Part shown: positions 51,892 through 61,230 of the stretch, piece after piece
Layout of the letters: each line of letters begins with the position of its first letter
Position numbering within the stretch: the stretch's first letter is position 1
Source of the DNA: Bacteroidota bacterium
Lineage (GTDB): Bacteria; Bacteroidota; Bacteroidia; Chitinophagales; LD1
Direction: 5' to 3'
Length of the DNA: 64,000 nucleotides
Assembly (NCBI GenBank): GCA_018267365.1
Contig: JAFDYQ010000018.1
Span: 1 to 64,000, forward strand
The notes under the pieces: model-generated
Told to the model about the DNA's origin: nothing
What the model saw: the letters and a program-made list of their open reading frames with translations, nothing else
The model's database searches: none
Program-made: the position numbers and the translations under genes

Positions 51892-53754
51892 TCAATCTAA
51901 TTTAAACTGTTTTTTTGGCAAGAGGTGACTCATATCAGGTTGCTCTTGCTTGAGCAAGACATAACGGCCCATGACCAGTACGTCCATCTCAGTATTCATG
52001 AAGCATATGAGCGCATCCTCCGGAGTCAGCACGGGCGGCTCTCCCCTCACATTGAAACTCGTATTGACCAGCACGCCGCATCCAGTCTTAGCTTTAAATG
52101 CACTAAGCAGCTGATGATAGAGAGGATTGGTATCTCGGCTGACTGTTTGCACCCGCGCGGAGAAATCTACATGCGTGATGGATTGCAGAGTAGAGCGCTC
52201 AGTATATAGACGCTCCATCATGGGCTTGGTAGCATAATCTATGGGCACAGATTTTCTGATGGCGGGTGCCACATCTGCTACCAATAGCATATAGGGCGAC
52301 TCTCGGTCCAGATCAAAGTATTGTCCCATATCCTCTAGCAGTACGCTGGGAGCGAATGGGCGAAACCCCTCGCGGTATTTGATCTTAAGATTGAGCCGCT
52401 GCTGCATATCCTTATTGCGTGGATCTGCCAGTATAGTACGATGGCCCAGGGCCCGCGGACCAAACTCCGCCCGGCCCTGGTACCAGCCTACCACCATTCC
52501 CATCTCTATCAGCTCGGCCACAGCCTCGCAGAGGCTGGTATCTGATAGATACTGTACCGATGCCGCTTTATAACGGTTGATCGTTTCCTTTATCTCATCA
52601 TCTGTATAGGCAGGCCCCAGGTAGGCACCCTGCATGCCGTCCGGCCATTCATCAGATATACGAGAAGTGCCACCATATATATACTCAGCCGCCAATGCTG
52701 CACCGAGTGCCCCGCCGGCATCTCCGGCAGCCGGCTGTATCCATATATTTTCAAATATCCCTGCGCGCAATAATCTGCCATTGGCCACACAATTCAGGGC
52801 TACACCGCCAGCCAGGCACAGATTAGCCGATCCGGTCAATCTCCTGGCTTCTGTGGCCATCTTCAGTACTATCTCCTCCGTGACCTGCTGAATGGCCAGT
52901 GCCAGATCACAGTGGTATTGCTCTAACGGCTCGTCTTCCTTTTTGCGGCGCTTAAACCCAAACAGCTCCGCCCAACTCGCGTCCCGCGCCATCCGCAGCC
53001 CTACTGCATAGCCAAAGTACTGCTGATCCAGCCGTATAGAGCCATCATCCGCTATCGTTACCAGTTTCTCCTTGATTATATTTTTGAAGCGCTCTACACG
53101 CTCAGAGCCAGTTATACCATAAGGAGCGAGTCCCATGAGTTTGTACTCGCCACTATTGACTTTAAACCCCAGATAGTAGGTAAAAGCAGAGTACAACAAA
53201 CCAACTGAATCGGGGAAATGTAGCTCTTTCAAAACAGTGATCTCACCTCCACGGCCATGAGAGATAGACGCGGTAGCCCACTCCCCCACTCCATCTACCG
53301 TGAGTATCGCCGCTTCGTGATATGGTGATGGATAAAAAGCGCTGGCGGCATGTGAGAGGTGATGCTCCGGGAAAAGCACTTTAAGCTTCTTGCGGTCGTA
53401 CTCCATCACGTCCTCCAGTTCATCCTTTATGATATTGCGCAAGAATAGTTTCTCACGCATCCATACCGGCATTGCTTTCAGAAAGGATACAATACCCCGC
53501 GGGGCATAGCTATAGTATGTCTCTATGAGCCGCTCAAATTTGATGAATGGCTTGTCGTAGAAGACGACTGCATCCAGCTGATCTATGGTCAGTCCTGCGT
53601 ACTCCAGACAGTAGCGCACAGCGTTTACCGGGAAACTATCATTATGCTTGATACGGGTGAAGCGCTCCTCCTGTACAGCCGCCACGATCTGCCCATCTAC
53701 GGTGAGTGCAGCTGCGGAGTCGTGGTAATAGGCAGAAATGCCGAGAACTTTCAA
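51892..53754 (-). CDS. NodU/CmcH-family carbamoyltransferase
   Basis: A 620-residue carbamoyltransferase that transfers a carbamoyl group from carbamoyl phosphate to a hydroxyl of an acceptor. The N-terminus has GISAYYHDSAAAL and the catalytic HHLSHAASAFYPSPY. The Kae1/YrdC-like C-terminal half has LCLAGGVALNCVANG, EFGPRALGHRTILADPR and NVRGEPPVLTPEDA. The start codon is TTG at 53754; no ATG or GTG fits. Acceptor unknown. First of four genes with the DUF5989 and SxtJ proteins. Confidence 0.94.
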   Translation of the reverse strand: MKVLGISAYYHDSAAALTVDGQIVAAVQEERFTRIKHNDSFPVNAVRYCLEYAGLTIDQLDAVVFYDKPFIKFERLIETYYSYAPRGIVSFLKAMPVWMREKLFLRNIIKDELEDVMEYDRKKLKVLFPEHHLSHAASAFYPSPYHEAAILTVDGVGEWATASISHGRGGEITVLKELHFPDSVGLLYSAFTYYLGFKVNSGEYKLMGLAPYGITGSERVERFKNIIKEKLVTIADDGSIRLDQQYFGYAVGLRMARDASWAELFGFKRRKKEDEPLEQYHCDLALAIQQVTEEIVLKMATEARRLTGSANLCLAGGVALNCVANGRLLRAGIFENIWIQPAAGDAGGALGAALAAEYIYGGTSRISDEWPDGMQGAYLGPAYTDDEIKETINRYKAASVQYLSDTSLCEAVAELIEMGMVVGWYQGRAEFGPRALGHRTILADPRNKDMQQRLNLKIKYREGFRPFAPSVLLEDMGQYFDLDRESPYMLLVADVAPAIRKSVPIDYATKPMMERLYTERSTLQSITHVDFSARVQTVSRDTNPLYHQLLSAFKAKTGCGVLVNTSFNVRGEPPVLTPEDALICFMNTEMDVLVMGRYVLLKQEQPDMSHLLPKKQFKLD

Positions 53755-53794
53755 TGGAATATTTTACCTGCCTAAAGTAAACAAATCTGCAAGA

Positions 53795-54742
53795 TCAGGT
53801 GGCTGAGGCTGAGAGGTAATTCTTCACATTACTCTCTATACGTGCCTGGATATCGTGATTATCTGCATGCTGAAACTTCTGTCCGGTCACACGCTCGTAT
53901 AGCTCGATATACCGCTCGGTGATAGTGTGTACAAATTCATCCGGCATAAATGGCATGGTCTGTCCATCCTTGCCAGCAAAATTATTGGCCATCAGCCACT
54001 CCCGTACAAACTCTTTGGAGAGTTGCTTTTGCGGCTCGCCAGCAGCCTGGCGCTCTGCATATCCCTCTGCGTAAAAGTAGCGTGAAGAGTCAGGTGTGTG
54101 TATCTCATCTATCAGGTACACTTCACCATTGTACAGTCCAAACTCGTACTTTGTATCCACCAGTATCAAACCCTGCTTTGCGGCCATCTCAGTACCACGT
54201 GCAAAGAGCGCATAGGTATATTGCTCCATCTTAGCATATTGCCCGGGAGTCACGATCTTCTTCTCCAGTATTTCCTCTCGGCTGGCATCTTCATCATGCC
54301 CCTCCATAGCTTTCGCCGCAGGCGTGATGATCGGCGTAGGAAACTTATCATTCTCCTTCATGCCCTCAGGTAGGGCTACACCGCACAGGCTGCGCTTGCC
54401 CAGTTTATACTCACGTGCTGAGTGGCCGGCCAGGTAGCCACGTATCACCATCTCTACACGTATCGGCTCGCAACGCTTCCCTATGGATACATTGGGGTCA
54501 GGCGTAGCCTCCAGCCAGTTGGGGCAGATATCGCGGGTAGCATTGAGAAAGAACGCCGCTATCTGATTTAGCACCTGCCCCTTGTATGGGATAGGCTTGG
54601 GCAGGATGTGGTCAAACGCCGATATGCGGTCCGATGCTACCGCGATAATTCTATCTTTCAGGAAATAAACATCGCGGACTTTACCGTGATAAACATCCGT
54701 CTGTCCTGGAAAGTTGAAGTGAGTGTCCTTTATAGCGCTCAT
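53795..54742 (-). CDS. purC: Phosphoribosylaminoimidazole-succinocarboxamide synthase
   Basis: PurC, 315 residues, joins CAIR and aspartate in purine synthesis. Family blocks: [28 protein letters not shown] split, [39 protein letters not shown] and [19 protein letters not shown]. Slightly longer than minimal PurC because of a C-terminal extension, as in Bacteroidota. It lies 40 bases upstream of the carbamoyltransferase on the same strand. Confidence 0.97.
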   Translation of the reverse strand: MSAIKDTHFNFPGQTDVYHGKVRDVYFLKDRIIAVASDRISAFDHILPKPIPYKGQVLNQIAAFFLNATRDICPNWLEATPDPNVSIGKRCEPIRVEMVIRGYLAGHSAREYKLGKRSLCGVALPEGMKENDKFPTPIITPAAKAMEGHDEDASREEILEKKIVTPGQYAKMEQYTYALFARGTEMAAKQGLILVDTKYEFGLYNGEVYLIDEIHTPDSSRYFYAEGYAERQAAGEPQKQLSKEFVREWLMANNFAGKDGQTMPFMPDEFVHTITERYIELYERVTGQKFQHADNHDIQARIESNVKNYLSASAT

Positions 54743-54752
54743 CTTGTCTGAA

Positions 54753-55263
54753 ATCAGAATTTACTGAATTTTAGAATTAGCAGAATAATACAGAGTTTGA
54801 AAAGCTCAAATAGTTTGAGCTGGTTTGTAATTATTGTTGCTATTGAATATTAGTTTGTATTGCAAACTTGCCGCGCCGAAATTAATAAGAAGTCCCTTTT
54901 CAAACTGATATACCACCAGATAATTTTTAGCCTGGGCTAAATGAACATCCTCCAGATTGATGATCGCCTTTAACTCAACCATCAGTTTATTTTCTATTAT
55001 AAAATCGGCGCGTCGTGTCCCTACCTCTATACCGTCATAAAATATCGGGTGCTCGACCTCACGTGCAAAATTGATTTTTGTCTTGCCCAACTCAATGGCT
55101 AAACACCTCTGATATATGACCTCCTGAAATCCATTACCCAGCTTATTATGAACCTGCATAGCACAACCAATGATCGCATAAGTGAGTTCATCCCTTTCCA
55201 CAGCTTATCACAAGTTATTCATGCATTCAATTATGTCAATTCTTACATTCAGTAAATTCTGAT
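54753..55263. mobile_element. Inverted-repeat-bounded cassette carrying a GxxExxY gene
   Basis: A 17-bp sequence ATCAGAATTTACTGAAT at 54753-54769 recurs in exact inverse at 55247-55263, bracketing a single gene. The similarity continues imperfectly on both sides of the 17-mer (CTGA outside; AAGAATT-like inside). Nothing else lies inside. No transposase is present, so if mobile it would be moved in trans or by recombination. It could instead be a pair of dispersed repeats. Confidence 0.6.
54806..55201 (-). CDS. GxxExxY family protein (second copy)
   Basis: A 131-residue GxxExxY protein: motif G-F-Q-E-V-I-Y near residue 24, nuclease-like core with RADFIIENKLMVELKAI, and the closing KGLLINFGAASLQYK. 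GTG start at 55201. Clearly different from the copy at 70-447 (about a third to two fifths identical by eye), so not a recent duplicate. AT-rich compared with purC and phoH, and bounded by inverted repeats. Function unknown. Confidence 0.85.
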   Translation of the reverse strand: MERDELTYAIIGCAMQVHNKLGNGFQEVIYQRCLAIELGKTKINFAREVEHPIFYDGIEVGTRRADFIIENKLMVELKAIINLEDVHLAQAKNYLVVYQFEKGLLINFGAASLQYKLIFNSNNNYKPAQTI

Positions 55264-55277
55264 TCAGAATATTCTGC

Positions 55278-56225
55278 TCAATCTTTCTTCAGCGTATCAT
55301 ACGCCTTGATGATCTCCCTCACCAGCCTGTGGCGCACTACGTCCGATTCATTGAGATGGATCACGGAGATACCGTTGATATCCTTTAGTATGCGGAGCGC
55401 TACCGGCAGGCCGGACTCATGCGCCTTAGGCAGGTCTATCTGCGTAGGGTCACCGGTGATGATGCACTTCGAGTTTGGCCCGATGCGGGTCAGAAACATC
55501 TTGAGCTGGGGAGAGGTAGCATTCTGCGCCTCATCCAGCAGGATGAAGGAATAGTCCAGCGTACGTCCACGCATAAAGGCCAGCGGGGCCACTTCTATTA
55601 CACGATTCTGCATGTAGTAGGCCAGCTTGTCCATAGGGATCATATCCTCCAGGGCATCATAGAGCGGACGGAGATATGGATCTATCTTTTCCTTGAGATC
55701 ACCCGGCAGGAAGCCGAGGTTCTCACCGGCCTCTACGGCAGGACGGGTCAGTATAATCTTGCGTACAGTTTTTTCCTTGAGTGCTTTCACCGCCAGGGCC
55801 ACGGCAGTGTAGGTCTTGCCTGTACCTGCGGGGCCGATAGCAAAGAGCATGTCACTCTTCTCACACTCCGTCACCATCTGCTGCTGATTGGCAGTACGGG
55901 CGCGGATGATATGGCCGTTATTACCATGGACGATCACATTTTTGATCTCCTTGTCGCCTGCTACTTCTTTTTCCTCGCCTGTGAGGATGCGCTCCATCAT
56001 GTCTTCTGTTAGCTTGCCGTGGCGCTCTACATGAGAGACCATGCGGTCTACCTTCTCCCGAAAAACGCTCAGGTCATCATCTATCCCTTCGGCTTTGATC
56101 GTATTGCCGCGGGAGACCATGCGCAGGGTGGGGAAAGACTTTTTGAGAAGGTTGAACTTGGAATTATTGACCCCGAAAAAATCCAGCGGGTCTATACCGT
56201 CTATGTGAATTGAGATCTCTGTCAA
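55278..56225 (-). CDS. PhoH-family ATPase
   Basis: A 315-residue PhoH (YbeZ-like) protein. Walker A is G131-P-A-G-T-G-K-T138, followed by ALKEKTVRKIILTRPAVEAGE, ENLGFLPGDLKEKI, Walker B FILLDEAQNAT, and ITGDPTQIDLP. These are the SF1-like motifs of PhoH, implicated in RNA metabolism and ribosome maturation. The N-terminus (about 1-80) is a small alpha/beta domain. Start is a TTG at 56225; no in-frame ATG gives the full domain. Divergent from the SAM hydrolase gene. Confidence 0.94.
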   Translation of the reverse strand: MTEISIHIDGIDPLDFFGVNNSKFNLLKKSFPTLRMVSRGNTIKAEGIDDDLSVFREKVDRMVSHVERHGKLTEDMMERILTGEEKEVAGDKEIKNVIVHGNNGHIIRARTANQQQMVTECEKSDMLFAIGPAGTGKTYTAVALAVKALKEKTVRKIILTRPAVEAGENLGFLPGDLKEKIDPYLRPLYDALEDMIPMDKLAYYMQNRVIEVAPLAFMRGRTLDYSFILLDEAQNATSPQLKMFLTRIGPNSKCIITGDPTQIDLPKAHESGLPVALRILKDINGISVIHLNESDVVRHRLVREIIKAYDTLKKD

Positions 56226-56359
56226 GTGCTACGTTTTAGTATTTGCAATCTATAACAATATTAGTGTCGGCTAATCAGGTCACGCTATCCACTTTCCCAC
56301 AAGTTGTCCACCTAGTCCATTTCATCGATGCCATATATTTGTAGTATGCAGTATAGCGC

Positions 56360-57136
56360 GTGAAACAGATCGTCACCATCACCACAGACATGGGCGAGTC
56401 CGACTACTACCTCGGCGCGCTGAAGGGAGCACTGCTCTCCCGCTGCATAGATATACAGATAGTAGATATCGCTACACGCATCACCCCGTTCAAACTCCGC
56501 CAGGCTGCACACGTGCTGCGTCATGCCTATCCCTACTATCCCAAGGGTACGATACACCTGATGAATGTCAACTCTCCTGAGTCAAAAGGCCGCATGCTCT
56601 GCGTGCATTATCATGAGCAGTATTTCATCTTCTTTGATAATGGTGCGATCACGCTGCTCTTTGACACTGTGCCGCCGGAGACCTACCTGATCAATGACGA
56701 TGTGAGCGAAAGCTCCAATATGCTCTTTGCCGAAGGCATCACCAACATCATCAATGCGATCACCTCGGGGCTCGGCCTGCCCATCATAGGCCACCGCATA
56801 CAGCAGATGCGCAGCCAGCGGCTCATGATACCGCAGCACTCGGCGGGCTTTATCAAGGGTACGGTCATCTACTTTGACCAGTATGGCAATGCGGTAACAA
56901 ACATCACCCGCCCCATCTATGACCAGTGTATAGGTGACAGCCGTGTGCGCATAGAGTTTGGCATTTACGAGATCAACAGGCTCTGCCGCCACTATGGCGA
57001 GGTAGATGAAGGGGAGCTGCTCGCACTATTCAACGGAGAACAGCGCCTGGAGATAGCGCTCAATAAATATAATGCAGCTAATATGCTCTCCCTCAAGCTC
57101 GATACGAGTTCCATTTTGGTGCAGAAAGTCGGTTAA
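56360..57136 (+). CDS. SAM hydrolase / hydroxide adenosyltransferase family protein (DUF62)
   Basis: A 258-residue member of the SAM-dependent chlorinase/fluorinase/hydrolase family. The N-terminal TTDMGESDYYLGALKGALL carries the conserved Asp residues for SAM binding, and the C-terminal domain has VIYFDQYGNAVTNI. Most bacterial members hydrolyse SAM to adenosine and methionine rather than halogenate. No halide-pocket assignment is possible from sequence. Start is a GTG at 56360 (MKQIVTITTD). Confidence 0.92.
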   Translation: MKQIVTITTDMGESDYYLGALKGALLSRCIDIQIVDIATRITPFKLRQAAHVLRHAYPYYPKGTIHLMNVNSPESKGRMLCVHYHEQYFIFFDNGAITLLFDTVPPETYLINDDVSESSNMLFAEGITNIINAITSGLGLPIIGHRIQQMRSQRLMIPQHSAGFIKGTVIYFDQYGNAVTNITRPIYDQCIGDSRVRIEFGIYEINRLCRHYGEVDEGELLALFNGEQRLEIALNKYNAANMLSLKLDTSSILVQKVG

Positions 57137-57256
57137 TCCGCTTGTAAACAGTTGAATTTTATCTATTTGTTAATTAACAACCGGCTATTGCTTTTTCAGT
57201 TTTCTTCGTAACCTTTCAATAACCGGTGCGTAAAAAACAATCAAAAAACAACAAGA

Positions 57257-57589
57257 ATGAAAGTAACACGAGCCCTGTTTGTAGCAGCTTTTGCTGCCTC
57301 TAGTTTCTTTGCCAGCGCGGCCACTATGGTCAGCGTAGAGTGTACCCAGGTAGACGCCAAGACTTTCCACATCGCTGCCACCGGCTCTGAGGGCCCGGTA
57401 GCTGATGCACTGATCAACTATGATGTAAAGAACACCGAGGGCCGCACGCTGGCCAGTGGATACGGTAGCAATATCAACTTTGACGAGACGACTCTCGCCA
57501 AGGGTGAGGCCTACTCTATCACTATCTATACTCTCGCCAACGGTAATGTAGAATCTCAGACTATCACCCGCCACGCCGGAGTGAAGTAA
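57257..57589 (+). CDS. Small secreted protein, probably abundant
   Basis: A 110-residue protein with a clear signal peptide (TRALFVAAFAASSFFASA) and a beta-rich body of about 85 residues (TMVSVECTQVDAKTFHIAATG, DALINYDVKNTEGRTLASG, AYSITIYTLANGNVESQ in three pieces). No cysteine pair, lipobox or sorting tail. Codon use is strongly biased to C-ending codons, suggesting high expression. It has a good terminator after it and no partner genes. I do not recognise the family. Confidence 0.8.
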   Translation: MKVTRALFVAAFAASSFFASAATMVSVECTQVDAKTFHIAATGSEGPVADALINYDVKNTEGRTLASGYGSNINFDETTLAKGEAYSITIYTLANGNVESQTITRHAGVK

Positions 57590-57612
57590 TCAAGATAGTT
57601 TTAAGTCGACTG

Positions 57613-57642
57613 AAGGGCCTGGTGTCATAGCCGGGCTTTTTT
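57613..57642 (+). terminator. Rho-independent terminator of the small secreted gene
   Basis: GCCTGG/CCGGGC stem (one T-G pair) with an 8-base loop and six T. It begins 23 bases after the stop at 57589. Confidence 0.85.
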
Positions 57643-57781
57643 ATTTGCGTGAGACGTTATCCACTGTCAGCCGTTCACAGTCCACGAAATTGCAATATCC
57701 TTTCGTTGACTGCGGACAGTCGACTGTTGACCTTTATTCACATTCTATACACCCGCCCTCCATTTTCTCCCCTTTTCTCCC

Positions 57782-57789
57782 TATTTTTG
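57782..57789 (+). promoter_or_regulatory. Candidate -7 box of the Fur-family gene
   Basis: TATTTTTG (match to TAnnTTTG) lies 12 bases before a TTG start at 57802. No convincing TTG at -33. If real, the mRNA has almost no leader. Confidence 0.45.
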
Positions 57790-57801
57790 AGCGTGAGCGT
57801 T

Positions 57802-58278
57802 TTGAATGAAGAAACATACCGGGAGGTGCACAGCATCTTCTCGGCCTACCTCGAGCAGAAAGGACAGCGCAAGACCACAGAGCGCTACGCGATACTGGAG
57901 GAGATATATAGCCGCACAGACCACTTTGAGGCGGAGCAGCTATACACAGACCTCGTGGCCAAGGGCATCAACGTATCCCGCGCTACCATCTACAATACAC
58001 TGGAGCTACTCGTCTCCTGCGACCTGATCAAGAAGCACCAGTTTGGCAAAAACCAGGCACAATACGAAAAATCATACGGCTACAAACAGCATGACCACAT
58101 TATTTGTGTAGATTGCAAAAAAGTTGTCGAATTTTGCGATCCGCGCATACAGCAGATCAGAAGTATGATGGGCGAGCTGCTCAACTTTAAGATCACCCAC
58201 CACACCCTCTACTGCTACGGCGTCTGTGGCACCTGCCAGGTACGCCGGGAGATGGAGCACAAGGCATCTAAAAACTAA
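57802..58278 (+). CDS. Fur-family transcriptional regulator
   Basis: A 158-residue Fur/PerR-type repressor. Winged helix with RKTTERYAILEEIYSRTDHFEAEQL and the recognition part NVSRATIYNTLELL, then the dimerisation/metal domain with HDHIICVDCKKVVEF and CYGVCGTC (two C-x-x-C pairs, a structural zinc site). Metal preference is unclear. Start: a TTG at 57802 fits the -7 box; a GTG at 57793 (three codons longer) is possible. Longer readings have no family support. Followed after five bases by the STAS gene. Confidence 0.9.
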   Translation: MNEETYREVHSIFSAYLEQKGQRKTTERYAILEEIYSRTDHFEAEQLYTDLVAKGINVSRATIYNTLELLVSCDLIKKHQFGKNQAQYEKSYGYKQHDHIICVDCKKVVEFCDPRIQQIRSMMGELLNFKITHHTLYCYGVCGTCQVRREMEHKASKN

Positions 58279-58283
58279 ACGAT

Positions 58284-58622
58284 ATGGAGATAAAGAAAGA
58301 AGTAAAAGACGGTGTAGCCGTGATCTACCTGAGTGGCAATCTGCTCGGAGAGAATGCCAACGGTCCCGTGCTGGACTACGTGAAGCAGCAGTTGGAAGGC
58401 GGTGTGAAGAAGGTTCTCTTTAACCTCACTGACCTGAAGTATATCAATAGCACCGGACTCGGCATGCTGATGACGACCCTGGCCAAGGTAAAGAATGCCG
58501 GCGGCGAGATGTATCTCTGCAATGTACCAGACCTGATGACCAAGATTCTCAAAATGATGAAGCTCGAGAGCGCATTCAGCATCTCTGCCTCTGAGGAGGA
58601 AGCTGTGAAAAGCCTGGCATAA
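58284..58622 (+). CDS. STAS-domain anti-sigma-factor antagonist-like protein
   Basis: A 112-residue STAS domain protein. The phosphorylatable serine is in the conserved IN-S-T-G-L-G loop (DLKYINSTGLGMLM, near residue 55), the hallmark of SpoIIAA/RsbV-type switches. No kinase or sigma factor gene is nearby, so the partner is unknown. It starts five bases after the Fur-family gene, an unusual pairing, and is followed by a weak hairpin. Confidence 0.92.
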   Translation: MEIKKEVKDGVAVIYLSGNLLGENANGPVLDYVKQQLEGGVKKVLFNLTDLKYINSTGLGMLMTTLAKVKNAGGEMYLCNVPDLMTKILKMMKLESAFSISASEEEAVKSLA

Positions 58623-58648
58623 ACCAATTATTGACCTTATGAAATAGG

Positions 58649-58669
58649 GCCGCTGCGTGCGGCATTTTT
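58649..58669 (+). terminator. Weak terminator after the STAS gene
   Basis: GCCGC/GCGGC 5-bp stem with a 5-base loop, then ATTTTT. Confidence 0.5.
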
Positions 58670-58785
58670 GCTTTGCGAACGATAAAAAAACATAGCGTAC
58701 TCAGTCTCAATAGCTTCTTAGTGGCAAACAGGCTCCAACGCACTTTGTAATACTAAATACTAACTACTTAATACTTTCTGAATAA

Positions 58786-60075
58786 ATGTTCGTTGATATA
58801 CTTTTAGGCTTGCAGTGGGGAGATGAGGGCAAGGGCAAAATAGTAGACTATCTGGCCCCCCAGTATGATGTGATAGCAAGATTTCAGGGTGGGCCCAATG
58901 CCGGCCACACGCTGGTGATAGATGGCGAGAAGACTGTGCTCCACACCGTACCGAGCGGCATCATGCATGGGAAGCCTGTCAATATCATAGGCAATGGCGT
59001 AGTGATAGACCCGGTGACCCTCGTACGCGAGATCACCACACTGGAGAGCAAGAACATACCGGTCAAAGGCCGCCTCTTTATCTCTAAGAAAGCGCACCTG
59101 ATACTCCCTATGCACAGGGTGCTCGACGCCGCCTCTGAGGCTGCCAAAGGCCAGTCTAAGATAGGCTCCACGCTACGTGGCATCACTCCTACCTATATGG
59201 ACAAAACAGGCCGCAATGGCCTCCGTATGGGCGATATTCTGTCGTCAGACTTCCGGGGTATGTATCAGCGTATCAAGGAGAAGCACCTCCACCTGGCGAA
59301 ACAATATGATTTTGCATTTGACCTGACGGAAGATGAAACCAAATGGTTTGAAGCGATAGAGACGCTGCGCTCGTACGAGAACCTCATCGACTCTGAATAC
59401 TACCTGAATAACATGATCTCTAAGGGCAAAACGATCCTCGCCGAGGGCGCACAGGGTACGATGCTCGATATAGACTTTGGCACCTATCCGTATGTGACAT
59501 CGTCAAATACCATATCCTCCGGCGCCTGCAATGGCCTCGGTATCTCACCTACCAAAGTGAAAGAAGTGATCGGCATAGCCAAGGCCTACTGCACCCGTGT
59601 GGGTGGTGGCCCCTTCCCTACCGAGCTGGACAATGAGACCGGCGAACGCATCCGCCAGATAGGTTTCGAGTTTGGAGCTACGACTGGCCGCAAGCGCCGC
59701 TGTGGCTGGATAGACCTGCCTGCCCTGCGCTACGGCATCATGATCAATGGCATCACCCAGATAGCCATGACCAAGGCCGACGTGCTAAATGACTTTGACC
59801 AGATAGAGGCCTGTACACACTACCGGATCAACGGACAGCAGACCGACACGATACCATACGATATCAATGACGTACAGATAGATCCTGTGTACCGCTCCTT
59901 CCCGGGCTGGCGGCAAGATCTGGGCGGCTATGGCTCTGTAGAGGAGCTGCCTGAGAATCTGCGCAGCTACCTGACCTTCCTAGAGAGCCACCTGGCTACG
60001 CCTATCACCATGCTCTCCACCGGCCCTGAGCGCGAGAAGCTGCTCTTTAAGAATAAGCTGGAGGCGATAGTCTAG
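58786..60075 (+). CDS. purA: Adenylosuccinate synthetase
   Basis: PurA, 429 residues, makes adenylosuccinate from IMP, GTP and aspartate. The GTP-binding start GLQWGDEGKGKIVDYLA is followed by NAGHTLV, GIMHGKPVNIIGNG and the IMP-binding region GVTPTY-like (RGITPTYMDKTGRNG); the C-terminal part holds the TKADVLNDF motif. Normal length. It stands alone, 163 bases after the STAS gene, with no clear promoter box visible. Confidence 0.97.
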   Translation: MFVDILLGLQWGDEGKGKIVDYLAPQYDVIARFQGGPNAGHTLVIDGEKTVLHTVPSGIMHGKPVNIIGNGVVIDPVTLVREITTLESKNIPVKGRLFISKKAHLILPMHRVLDAASEAAKGQSKIGSTLRGITPTYMDKTGRNGLRMGDILSSDFRGMYQRIKEKHLHLAKQYDFAFDLTEDETKWFEAIETLRSYENLIDSEYYLNNMISKGKTILAEGAQGTMLDIDFGTYPYVTSSNTISSGACNGLGISPTKVKEVIGIAKAYCTRVGGGPFPTELDNETGERIRQIGFEFGATTGRKRRCGWIDLPALRYGIMINGITQIAMTKADVLNDFDQIEACTHYRINGQQTDTIPYDINDVQIDPVYRSFPGWRQDLGGYGSVEELPENLRSYLTFLESHLATPITMLSTGPEREKLLFKNKLEAIV

Positions 60076-60277
60076 GCTCCAGTTGTTTTCTACAGGCTAG
60101 ATGGCTAGCCACCCTTTGACATATCGGATATACTACATATATTTACAACTATCCTTTTGCACTCCATCCCCGGAGGATATTTAGCAAAGGAATACTCAGA
60201 CCCTACGAAGCGTGCGATCCCCCGCACCACACACCGGCCTGATACTGTGCTGCCATCAAACAACCCACTATACCGAC

Positions 60278-61096
60278 ATGAAAAAAACTGCATTTGCCTG
60301 CCTCGCACTCTGCCTGCTATTTGCATCGTGCAAAAAAGACAACAGCTCTACCAATGGCTCCTACCCTCAGTACGACGCCGCTACCTGCTCAGATCATACT
60401 AACCTCACCGTGGCCGAGCTTCATGCCTATATGGGCGACTGCCACAAGGTATGGAGAGTATACAATATCACGGGAGATTCGCTCCTGAGCCCGGTACTCA
60501 ATGCGTACTGGATCACTGAGACTGCCGACGGTCAGCAGCTCGGCGGTCAGGGTGCACTGCACTATAACCCCGGCAGCGCTACGTCAGTCAATCGCAACTT
60601 TTACAATGGCGGCGGGGTCATCACGATGCTGAATGGTCACGCGTACTTTTGCGTGAGCAATACCAGCGCAGGCACCGGAGACCCCTACAATTTTTGCGAT
60701 ATGGATATCATAGACAAATCCAGCTGCCGTGTTTATTGGGTAGATACAGCTACCCAGCAGCGCACTCCGCTGGGTATGTGGCGTGTCTATACTGACCCGC
60801 TGCCGGCAGACTTCAACTATCCTAACTATGATCAAGACCACCCCAGCGGCAGTGGCAATGGTAACGGAAACGGTAATGGCAATGGTAATGGCAACGGGGG
60901 CGGCAATAGCTCAGTATGCACCGGCAGCTACTCCAGCCCCTCCTCTGATGGCCAGCTCGATGCCTACTGCCATGCGGCGTACGTGTACCGCTGTGTCAAT
61001 GGCGCTCCGCTCTCAGACCCTAGCGTGCAGAGCGTCTGCAATGCCTACAATCAGCTCAAGCCAGCCGGCACACCGCCATGCCCCTACTGCCAGTAG
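60278..61096 (+). CDS. Lipoprotein with Gly-Asn repeat linker
   Basis: A 272-residue lipoprotein. Signal peptide and lipobox LLFAS|C followed by K-K-D. The N-terminal beta-rich half (ATCSDHTNLTVAELHAYMG onward in pieces) is followed by a linker of alternating Gly-Asn (about residues 191-210, GSGNGNGNG...), then a Cys-rich end (SSVCTG, YCHAAYVYRCVNG, PPCPYCQ). The linker is coded by a near-perfect GGNAAY hexanucleotide run (about 60848-60907), which could change length in frame. Function unknown. ATG start at 60278. Confidence 0.82.
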   Translation: MKKTAFACLALCLLFASCKKDNSSTNGSYPQYDAATCSDHTNLTVAELHAYMGDCHKVWRVYNITGDSLLSPVLNAYWITETADGQQLGGQGALHYNPGSATSVNRNFYNGGGVITMLNGHAYFCVSNTSAGTGDPYNFCDMDIIDKSSCRVYWVDTATQQRTPLGMWRVYTDPLPADFNYPNYDQDHPSGSGNGNGNGNGNGNGNGGGNSSVCTGSYSSPSSDGQLDAYCHAAYVYRCVNGAPLSDPSVQSVCNAYNQLKPAGTPPCPYCQ

Positions 61097-61230
61097 TGCG
61101 GTAGGCCGCTAGCCCTCCTTCCAACAAGCCGGAGGCGATAGCGTAGCAGCTATACCTCTATCCTGTACCCAAATGTACCACCGGTACAGGTGCGCCCGCC
61201 GTAGCGGTACAGTGATGGCACACATTACAC

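Noticed and set aside
57643..57781. Longer N-terminus for the Fur-family protein
   Set aside because: The 51 extra codons read Ser/Pro/Leu-rich, precede a -7 box and match no family feature.
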